A DNA stretch of 64,000 nt. Source: Anticarsia gemmatalis. Taxonomy: Eukaryota > Arthropoda > Insecta > Lepidoptera > Erebidae. Of the stretch, positions 23,614 through 35,600 are shown one piece after another. The notes under the pieces were generated by a model, which made no database searches, was not told where the DNA came from, and saw only the letters and a program-made list of their open reading frames with translations. The DNA lies in contig NC_134764.1 in NCBI RefSeq assembly GCF_050436995.1, positions 3,348,001 through 3,412,000 of the forward strand, read 5' to 3'. The position numbers and the translations under genes are program-made. How positions within the stretch are numbered: position 1 is the first letter of the stretch; every line of letters begins with the position of its first letter.

Positions 23614-26600
23614 TTACTTATCTACTTCTATCGACATGAAAGAATTTGCATTCAACAAATATGTGTCGCAAATGTTCTTAGCTGAGAAATCTTCTAATAT
23701 CGTTGAGTCCAAGTTTTCGTTAATGATAGCAGCACAGTTGAGATCTGCGGCGACATGACTGAGAGGGGCCTTCAGCTGGTGCACTGATACTGGTTGCTGT
23801 GAATAACGCTGCAGCGACTGCAGCACTGAGTGCTGTTGCGTGACGTGTGCAGTTGCAGCGCGCAGTAGCACCAACCGTGACCGCAGCGGTCGTGCCACAG
23901 CGCTGTATTGTCGCACTTGTGTGATGCGCGCCACAGCAGTCTCTATGAGCGCACGCGCGTACTGCGCCGAGTGCGACACACGACCAAGCAAAGTACGCAC
24001 GCATGCATCGATCTTCTGAGACCACGACGTAGTATTCTCCAGAGCCTTTTCCAAAAGCGCTGTATCGCTTCCTGCCATCAATGTGTACATGTGTCGCAGT
24101 ACACCATCCTGCAGTTGCTCCTCACTCGCAAACTCTGACAGCTGTTCATTGAGCTCTTTGTGGAATTCATCGGGTGCACAACCAACACAAAACACGGTTC
24201 CCGTTAATCCTAGAAAGTATGAAATTATTTTAGTATGTTGACGCATATTTTATAAGGAACTAGCTGACCCGCGCAACTTCGCTTGCGTTACATAAGCGTT
24301 AAAAATTTCCCCGCTTTTGTGACATCTTTTACTGGTACTCTGCTCCTATTGGTAGTAGCGTGATGATATATAGCCTATAACCTTCCTCAATAAATGGACT
24401 ATCTAACACTGAAAGAATTTTTCAAATCGGACCAGTAGTTCCTGAGATTAGCGCGTTCAAACAAACAAACAAACAATCAAACAAACAAACAAACAAACTC
24501 TTCAGCTTTATAATATTAGTATAGATCAGTGTTAATAATAGAAATATCATAAATACCATTTTCTTCCAAAATTGCAGCAATTTCTAACGCAACGAAAACT
24601 CCAGTCTCATAGCCCAGTAAATAAAATGTATCCTTTAATTCTGTCTTTTTAAGCAATACCTGAAAGGACGAAAAATAAGAATATTATATTTGACGGTGTT
24701 GTGTTTAGATAATTACATTTTACAACCACTTAGGTACTGAAAGTATTATTTATTACCTCGGTGAATTTCTGCGCAGTTTCACGCACTGTCTCATGTGGAT
24801 GATCAAGTCCAGGCTGCAGAACCAGCGCTGGCAGCTTGAGACGTTCACACATCACACGGAACCGCTCGTGGTGGCCCTCTATACCTGGCACTATACACAG
24901 GTAGCTCTGACTTGACTCAAATTCATCATCTCTCTGCAATCACACAACAATTTATCTCTAAATAAGTACATATATTCCAAAGACGACTGATATATCTATC
25001 AACGCACAGCCCAAACCACTGGACGGATCGGGCTGGAAATTGGCATGCAGGTAGGCATTCGCTACAAAAGGATTTGGTGAAGCGGATAAAAAAGGGGATG
25101 AAAGTTTGTATGAAAATTCTGTCCTAAGTCGCAAACCTCGCGAACGAAGTCGCGGACCAAAGACTAATAAAAATAATTAGAGACATAGGTAACTAAAGAA
25201 AGAATAAACATTCGAAAATCGAGTGGAGAACATACCATTGATGCACTATTAACTAACGTCGGCAAGGCTACCATCTCAGCAGTAGCTAGCAACTCATCAG
25301 GATCTACGTAACTGAAGAATGTTTGCAGACCTCTTGTTTCTTCGAAGGGTAATTCTATCACAGCGTTCTCTAGTTCTTGTATACTAGAAATACAAAAAAA
25401 TGTACAGCGTTAAAATTATTATTAACTTAAGGATAAATACTTTACCTAAATTTTAAGTGATGCTATCGCTATACCTCTAAGTAACAGTGACAGTCATATG
25501 TAAAAAATAACTAAGTAACGCTAAAAAATTCGGCCATAAGATTCTAATGCACATAATATAATGTGTGATATCAGAAAATAAAGAAGTACTTACTCATTAA
25601 TCGTTAGCGACGTAATTTGCTTTTCATTCAGTGCAAAATTGTACTGAACTCGAAGGAACAGACCGATCAGATGTACTTTTGTAACTTCAACACCCAATTC
25701 TTGTAATGTTAGACTTTTATCCACATCTTCTTTTATAGATATTCCTGTTAAACAAATACATATTTAGTACTTACGTTGCAAAGACAAGCAATATTAGTTA
25801 ATGATAGATCATTATGTCGTAAATATCAACGAGAGCAACCTTGGTGGAATATTGAAAATGTTCGCAAATAGGTATGCAAATGATAGTTGAGTGAAAGCAA
25901 TTTAGGTACCAGCCAATGTTGCGATCTGTTTTAATAAAGGAACTCGTTGTCTTTTCTCTAGATGTGCAAGAAGAATGCCATTGTGTGTGGTTTGCAACGC
26001 TTTTTCTACAGCATCTAGGGTGCCACGACAATGCGTGAAACTCGCTTCAGATTCCTGCAAAACAATATAATTACAGTATTCATTAAAAATATTAATATGA
26101 CGTTGTGTTATATACACAACATTATACTAAGAAATAACCTATGTAACAACATACCGGTAACATAAGCATCGTTGCTGGTAGCTCATCACGTGATCTATGC
26201 AAGCACACGCTTTGTCCAATAGAATCATCATCGGCGTGGAGAACACCAAAATACCTAAATAAAAAAAAATACTATACATACAGAGTATGTGACAAGAATC
26301 AATATCATAATTACGTTACATTCTATGAAAACAACGAACCTCAAGTCCGGACATAATTTTCTCGTTAATGTATCCAAATCGTTTATTAATCGCTCCTGGA
26401 ACACAATGTCGGCGCCATTCGAAGTTATGTAAACTCCTTCGATAGTGCCCAGTGCCATAGCTTTATTAAACAACGCAAGAACACCTTTTTGACCATCCAA
26501 GTTATCTGAAGAAACAACGACTTTCACCCCCAATTTTTGCCACGTTCTAAAACAAATACATGGTTTTAAAAAAGCCATTACTTTTTCATACTAAGCATAG

Positions 26601-29600
26601 TTCACTGCTATGCATACGCTAACCTTATACTTGAAAAAGATTTTTAGTTAGTAACCGAGACGAAATAAAAATAAAACAGACTGAAACATAACTTAAGCAC
26701 TAATTGGATCCTGTTATGACTATGTCGTATTGCTATAAGGAAATGTATTTTTGACATTTAATAGAAAGTAGCAGATTTGTCTGGTAGTCAACGCCTTATT
26801 ATCCTTAAACAGAATTATAAAGAAAACAAAAAATATTTAAGTACCTTATCTTATGATGTAAATATTGCGACTGCTTTTGGACGTGCAAGAAAAGTTTTTT
26901 CACGCCTCTGGTTACAAGTCTATCAGCAAATTGTAGACCAAATGTTGATTCGTTACACAGTATGAGATGACAACGTTCTGCATTACACATCAATCTGTAA
27001 AATAATATACGCGTATTAATTTATAAAATTGTGGTGGATTGTGTATGTATTTACAACATTTCTCTTCGGTGCGTAGTACTCGTAGCCGGCGGTCCTGTAT
27101 TACAAGGTGTATGGATGTGAATGAAGCAAGGGAAGTTTGTAAGGATCGTACAAATTAGCGTCTTTTGGTCTGTGCCTTAGAAAAAAGACGTAATATAATG
27201 TACGTTTTGTACAGAACACAAAGGCGATGGGCCATCGTTACGAGAGTCTGAAGAAGACCCCTAGAGAAAATGGTTAAAATTATAAAGTATGCATTACGAC
27301 CCTCAGAGAAAATGGTTAAAATTATAATGTGTGCTGTACCTGTGGCTTATTTGAAGAACTTCACTATTTTTGCCCTTCATGTGCAGCAGCACGCGGCCGC
27401 GGTGTCGACTCTCTGCTAAGAAACGGAAGGCTCGAGTTGCTTCCTGAGGCGAGTATGTCACACGAGACAAAGGCCGAACATACCCACGAGCTATGCCTTC
27501 ACTCATCATTTTGTGTAAAAGCTGAAAGATGACACAGAGTTTCACTTATTATCTACTAGCTGACCCGTGCGGCTCCGCTCGTGAATTTCGTACTGTTGCT
27601 TTTTCGTTTGAGCACGCGAATTGCGAAGCACTCGATACACCTACACATAAAAATGCTAACAACTCTTTGTCATCTATTGGTTATTTACGAAAGGGACACA
27701 CAATGTGACACAGGCTCAGGCAGGCCTGATTTCCTGTGGTTACCTTCTTTTCCGCTCTCGTCTGTATCCGTACCAGTTAACAGTGTAAAATATAATACCT
27801 TATTATAGACTGACCATTGCTTACCCGTCTGGATTCAGAATATTATTATAGGTACAGACAGACCTATTTGCGACCTTCACACGCGTAATAACGTATACTT
27901 GCGATGATACGTCCGAAACCGCGTAACCCGTAATTATTTTTAATATATCATCCGTTGTTTATTTTTTTAAACTTACTATATACCTAGTCAGTTTCATTGC
28001 TATCAAATTTATTTCCTTAATGCAAGGTAACCAATTAATTTGGTTATGTGTTACGAACTACAACGTCATCTGTCAGTTGCGGCGAACAACGACAACAAAC
28101 GAAATTACTCGGTTTGCCATCTAGGATATCCCGACCGCACCGGACCCACGTAAACCAATATTTTTGTGTAATATATCATACAACATTTATGTTTGAAAAT
28201 CTTACAAATGTATAGCCTGTTTCAAATGTATTTTTTTTACAATAAAGCAATCAAAATAAATTAATTAGGAAAAACATGCTGTGTTGCGGACTATAACGCC
28301 ATCTATTGGTTGGTGCGAACAACAAGTATCGTTACGGCCGGTTAACTATATAATATGTGAATTTTGTGAAATGGATTGCAACGCCATCTATGGTCTTTTT
28401 AGGGAAACGCAGGTTCGAAAGATTTCTACGTATTTTTTTCAATTTTCTAAAAATCTATGAAATTTGATGCAATAAAAAGTATCCTATAAGTTGCTCCACT
28501 ACTTATTCTATGCATATACCAAATTTCAGTGCATTCTATCCGGTAGTTTTTACGTGGCAGCGTAACATACAGACGGAGGACAGACAGACAGACAGACAGA
28601 AAAGAAAATTATAAATTGCAGATTCGGTATCAGTATCCGTTACTAAACATCCCCCATTGGTTTTTTTTTAAATATATTCAATGTACAGAATTGACCTCTC
28701 TACAGATTTATTATAAGTATAGATATAGATGTATCCCTATTAACATAAAGGTACAAATACTATGCCTGTTACTTGAGATAGCTGTTCTAAGGCCAATTTT
28801 GTGCCTAAAAATCACTACAGGTGTAATCAATACTTACTTTAATTTCTTCAATATTTTCAGGATCAAACAATTTTGAAAAGTCTACGGAGGAATAGTTTCT
28901 CTCCCTTGTCAAACTGTGCATTCCAAAATTATAATCATCTTTGTTTTGAAGTTGTGAGATATCGCAACACATGCCAGTGAAAGAAGTACATTTAATAGTG
29001 ACCTGTAAAAATGAAATCAAAATTAGTTAATAGGTATTAAGAAAAAAAATATCCTATGAAAAAAAACCAAACTTAAACCTTCATAAAGCCTTACGTTTTT
29101 AAGTTGTCCTTTAACACAACTTATGATAATGTCACATCCTTTTGTTTTAGTGAGGATTTGAATCATATCACCAAAAGTAACATCTCGTGAACTGCCAATA
29201 TGGTCAGCTAAAATTAAAGTCAAAATCATTAGCATCGTCAAATAGTCTCTCGCCATTGTATATTATATTTAATTTCTACTTCAATACCTTTCAATTTCGG
29301 AAACAGTTTCCGTAAGAACGTCTTTTTGCGAATATCACTGACTGTTGTAAACACTTTACAGCCGTGAGCTAATGCAACAGTTATAGCCGCTTGACCTAAA
29401 GCACCAGCTCCTCCATGTATTAACACTGACATTCCTCGATACAATTTAGTCTTGACTCCCTGCGGAAGCAACGTAAATTATAATGACGAAGATGAAACTT
29501 TTGCAAAACATATTATGTAGATTAAGTTTAGCATAAAACCCTTACAAAACAGTAAAATGCTTGTAAGTATGCAAGCGGTACAGTGGCGGCGTCCTCGAGG

Positions 29601-32600
29601 CTCCAGTGAGCCGGCACCGGCCACAGCAGCTCCGACTGAGCTTGTAGCTGAGTACTCGCCGCGCCCGACCTCACTATACCCATCACACGATCACCGCTGA
29701 AATGGGAAATGTTTATGTAAATCATGTTTTGAAAAAAAAATCATAGGATAGAAGTACTTATAAGGAAAATGGATTACCGATCCGTGATCCCACTGAAATC
29801 TGCCCCGTAACTATTGTCGAAATCTTGTTCGAAAGACGTGCCGTTAGCTTTCCTGATGTCATTATTATTTATACCAGCATAGTGCACCTAGAACACAAAA
29901 CATACTGAGAATACTTGTTTGTTCATCGCCATTGTAAAAAAATATACGAAAAATATACATACTGTCACATTTAGTTCAGATCGGGGCAGCTCAGGTGCTT
30001 CTACCCAATGCAAAGAATCGTAATCACTAAATCGTTCGCTCCGTAATGTTACTCTCTCGCATACCCTTGCGCTTTCTTCTACTGGTAGGAAATACTCGCC
30101 TCCCAAATTACCCTGAACAATAAAAAAAACATTAGGAAATAATTTAATCAGACTAACGACAATTCATGTAACAATGATACTAACATTTTGAACGACATTG
30201 AATGCCAGTTTGATTTCACTGAGCTTTTGCTCCAGGTTGTCTACGCTGTCATTACTGACTTCAACCAGGGACACCTTATTCCGAACATTTCCTTTACGCC
30301 AAGAACGTATCAGTTCCTTCACATTTGATGCTGCAGGGTACTGTGATACCACCAGGAGTTGATGATCTGTTGCTAGATTCGAGTGAACCGAGTTTAGAAA
30401 TTCAAAATCAGATTTGTTTCGGACTGATATTGTTGTTGTCGCACTCCGGGCTTTTGCTGCTCCCCAACGGACCAACTGGAGGTGTGTCTGACAATTGTTT
30501 CCATCTTGGTTACAGGTATGATCACAAAGCACACGGTAAAATGAGGAGGGTTGGGTATTAATAGCATGGACCATAATTTTTTCGTTTACTACAAATTGAT
30601 CGTAGTGTAGAACTTTTTGCAATCTTTCAAGAATCTGTGGATGAATAAAAATATTTATTTCTTTGTCTGTATTGAATTTGTAGAAAGAGAAGTCAAATAT
30701 AACAACTATATGTACCTCTTTATCAAAACATAAATTGTGGACGAGGATCAAATCAATTGTCTTAAAATTGAAATTCTTCAACATCTCCTCTCTTGTGATC
30801 TGTTTGTAGCTTACTTTTATTCCGAAAATATTATTTAAAATATGATGTATGCCGTTGAAAATACTCGCTTCTTTCATATCACTCACTATTCCGACCACAG
30901 ATATAGCGGTTTTACCAACGTTTTCTGCTACGATTTGACAATATGCTTCTAAAGACGATGAGACCTAAAAATTCAGACATGTACTAGTTAATTTTGTACT
31001 TCCTTATTATATTTATTAAATCCAGAAATTTCACATACCTTTATTCCAGTTTGCAAATTTGAAATAAATTTCAAAGACTTTAAAGCCAGCTTATTACCAC
31101 TTAGTGGTGGTACATTTTCGAACCTAATAGTTTCTATTAAAACTCCTCCACACCTAAATTAGAAAGTTAATATTTAGGAATTAATTTCTTGGCCAAATAA
31201 TGAAATATTTTTTTGCACGTTGCTAAGATTTTACCTCGTATCCTCAAATTCTTCGCAAACTTCAGCTTTCATCAATATTTTTGTATTAGGTGTATTGGTT
31301 ATTAATTGATTATGTTCTTCTACATCTATGCACATGTTTCTAATATGCTTGGGCAGTGAGACGGCGTCATGTTGTTGTCTCAGCACGTTCAGTTGCAGCA
31401 TGCCGTCGATGAATGTCACCCAGTTATCGCGCCACAGCAGTCTCGCTTTACTCATAGACTCATCAACTCTTTCTATACTTCTAAATTCACCACTATCAAC
31501 AGTAAAACATCTTTGTTAAAAAATGTTCAAAGAAATTGTGATAATTTAGCATCAAATCGCATTTGATCAGCGTGGTAGAATCAAGGCCAAGAAAACGGTT
31601 GCTAATCCTACTACTATATAAGTGTCAAGACTTGAAATTATTATGTTAAGTAGTTTAGAACAAAAATTACTGTTAAATTGTTACCTGTACATATAGTCTC
31701 TATCGCGGAGCAATTGGTATACATCTTCATCAGTGTAAAACTTTTCTTCATGTCCTTCCTCTATGTTATATTTACCTTGATTAGGTGCTAAAGTATTTAT
31801 ATAACCCGTAGCTACTTTTGAACTGCCATCTAAAATCTGTATTTAAAATTAATAATCAATGAAATAATTACACTGATATTTGAAAATAAAATTTCAAAAC
31901 AGAAACACGGATTATGTCTTTGTAATGTAAGATGTGCCCTTTAGGAAATTATATGAATAAAGATCTAATAATACCTCAAAATACCCAGTGCCTCTATGTA
32001 TCGCGACACTAAGTTTTAGTTGCCTTCGGTCATGTAGTATGGGCTGTGCGTACAAATGTACATTACTAAACTGAACACTCAGCTGTTTCTTCGGAACTCC
32101 CATCAACATAGCCAGAGTGTCCCATGCTAATGTCAAACTAGCAGCGAATGGGAACACGATGTTTCCTAAAAATAGAATAATCCAATCAATAATTATAGAG
32201 TAATTAGGTAAAACATTGAACGTTTGTTTCATATGACTCAATAGGTACCTCTTACTGAATGTCCTTTCAAATAACTATGCTCTTGGTCATGTGTAGATAT
32301 CACAAAATAGCAATTAGACGCAATCTTTCTGTTTGCAGATCGGTATAGAGGTAATGGCCTGAAAATAAATATATACATATTATTATACATATATTATTAT
32401 ACCTTACGATAAACTTTATGAAATTCTGGTAATTTTGTAGGACACTGAAGATAAAAGCAAACTCACCAAGGTTCTCCGTGAGCCCACCTGACGAAATGGG
32501 ATAGAAAAGGTGTCCCAGTAGATACTGGCATCTGAACTTTAGGATAAAGAAGCTGCAAGTTGGAATTGAATCCCTCCATGAACAACCTAAAAATAAATGT

Positions 32601-35600
32601 AAGTGAGTATTTTGAAATGACATCAAATCTCATTTCACGGCGATTCGAAGTTAACATGGATTGTTTGTTGATAAATTAACACTTGTGATCGATTATCCAC
32701 CTTTACACACACACTCTATCGCGCGTGAAAGGGGAAAGGAAAGACCACGCGCCGCGCTCATCCGTCAAGCCCGCGAAGAAAATCGCGAGCGAAGACCGCG
32801 CTGCTTTCCCGTGCGTAATCCTGCACGCTCCTAAGAACGAAGTTTGTGTGTAAAGGTGGCTATTGCAGAATTCATCAACCATCGACTTATCGGTCATAAA
32901 CTCTTTCACCGACAATAGATCTTAATACCCGAGACGATTTAAATTCGTTTATTGTACTCACTTGCCAATAGCGTCCAGTAACAAAAATGCGTTATCAGGA
33001 TGTTTCCTCCTTGTCAACGGTATATTTTTGCAGTTGCTTGGCATTGAGCGTTTGAGGATAGCTTGAAGCAACCCATGTGGTGCTATTTCAACGAGAACAG
33101 CATTATTAGGCACGAGTCGCGATGTCTCTTCAAATAGTACTGGACTCTGAAAAAATTAAGATTAAGATAGTTTAACAATCGATTTATTATCAAAATACAA
33201 GTCTTATTATTTTCTTAATTGCTTTTAAATACTAAGCGCGTACCAACAAATTATTCGTGAGATACTCCGGTGAACATATTTTTGCTAATGGCTCCTCCCA
33301 TCTGGCCTGCGGAACAGAACTGGAAAGCCAACGTTCACTTCGAAGCTTTGGATCACTGATGGCTTCTTTCAAATACTTCAATAATCCAGGGCCTGTATGT
33401 AAACCATAATAACGATGATCGTTATGTCAAACTTAAATATTAATCTATACTTAATATTATAAAGCTGAAGAGATTGTTTGTTTGTTTGAACGCGCTAATA
33501 TCAGGAACTACGGGTCCAATTTAAAAAAGTCTTTAATTGTTAGATAGCCCATTTATCGAGGAAGGCTATGGGCTATATATCATCACGCTACGACCAATAG
33601 GAGCAGAGTAACAGTAAAAAATGTTACAAAAAAGGGGAAAATTATGACCCATTCTAATGTGGCGCAAGCGAAGTAGTGCGGGTCAGCTAGTATCTTATAT
33701 TTTGTGTAAGTTGTCAACTTACCGGCATTAGCAATGTACCGTGAATGGTATGCAATATTGGAACACGGAACTTCTTTAGCAAATATTTGTTTAGCGGTCA
33801 GTTCTGCGACAAATGCTTTCATTACATCAGCTGGTCCAGATATTGTGCTGGAATCAGGTCCGTTGTGACATGCTACTTCGATTTCAGGTGGACATATTTT
33901 TGAAATCTACAATAATAAAAAGGTTTTAATATGCCTACTCAGCAGGTTTTTCCAAATTACAACAGTCTTAATATAATTCTCACTTCTTCGTATCCCATGC
34001 CAACAGCAGCCATGGAACCATGTATAAACTCGGTTTCCAAAGAGACCAGACCACGATAATAGGCAGATAGAATCATCTCCTCCGCTGTCAGACAACCATC
34101 TGCATACGCACATCCCAGCTCACCCACACTGTGACCTGCGAGTTTAAAAACCATATTATTTTTTGATATTTCAAATAAAATTTGTTTACTTTTCCTTTCG
34201 ATTTCGTTCTCCTCCTTACCAATAATGCCATCAGGTTTCAAGCCAATTTCTCGTAGGATATCAGTAAGACCAATTTGGACAGCAGCTATACCGACAAAAG
34301 AATGCAAAATATTGTTGAATATAGTCTCATCTTCTGACGTTATTATGTTAACGATGTCAAGTCCCTTTGGTTCCAATACTTTTCTACATCTGAAATTAAT
34401 AATGAGGTGTAAGCTTTCATGACCTTAGTTTTCCTAAAAAACGTTATATTTTCAAACTATTTTTGAGCGTACCTTTCTATAGCAGCTGCAAAGATTGGTA
34501 TACGCATGAGTTGTGCGCCCATACCGGCCCACTGCGAGCCCATACCGCTGTACACGAACCACAACGGCCTTCTCTCATCATCAAAGTACTCAGCTTTCTC
34601 GCTCAGACTGACTGTCTTTTGTTCTTCATTCGTCTCTGAAATACAATTAAATTTAAAGCAATATCTATTTAACATCATTTATCATTGGACAACTCACACA
34701 CGGTCATTTGATTCCAAACTAAGCAAAGCTTGTACTATGGTAACCAAATAACTGATAAACATACTTATATACTTCTAAATACATACTTATATAGATAAAT
34801 TGACATCCAGGTTCAGAACAAATACTCGTGCTCATCACACAAAGATTTGTCCCGGGTGGGATTCGAACCCACCACACGCGGCGCTACGGTTGTTGCGGCG
34901 AGGTGACCGCTTAAACCACTGCGCCAATTAGCCAATACCAATGCCAATTTTGTCTGTAATTATACTTTACTCCAGGTTTGTCAGCTGCTCTGTTATTTGA
35001 TAAGAACTTATCGTTTATATCTGAATTGGGCCTTACGTAATACAATATATCCTCTGCCCATATGTCCAGGCACACTCGTTCGATGAATATTGTGTAACAG
35101 CGCTAGTTGCTCGGGGTCAATCGGATTTGATTTCAGAATCTCCAGTAATTCCTTTACGGCATCTTCGTGTCGTCCCGATACATTAACTAGGTAAGGTATG
35201 TTGGTTTTGTATCGATTAATGTCCTGTAAGATAAACATTATCAAATTAAATTACTGAAATGTCTCTTCATGTTAATAAGCGCGTTAAACTCATACTCTTT
35301 ACAGGAATATTCTAGATTTTTCGTTAATACCTTGGGTATGTAATGTCCATGCAGCAGTACGTGAGAATTGACTCCAGTGACCGACATTCCGTTGACAGCA
35401 GCGTAAGATCGTCCGAAACGATGATGCTCAGTGACAACGCGCATGCGACCATCCCGCAATGCCTCGATCTCTTGCAGAGGCTGCTCGCAGTGAAGATTAG
35501 CGGCCAACTCACCATTGTGATAACCCAGGAGCACCTGAATAACACATCTTAGTAAACTTTTGAACTAATTTACCGCTGATTTCTCTTTTTCTTGTTATAG

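Noticed and set aside
23720..24138. Overlapping 76- and 101-codon frames across the FAS-B last exon
   Set aside because: They are shadows of the GC-rich thioesterase exon in other frames, with no splice or motif support.
28575..28600. CRISPR-like short repeats (GACA run and the TTTG/AAAC runs)
   Set aside because: Simple microsatellites inside Helitrons, without spacers; the genome is animal.
34850..34937. A tRNA gene on the minus strand
   Set aside because: A- and B-box-like sequence is present, but acceptor and anticodon stems do not form and a SINE body follows.
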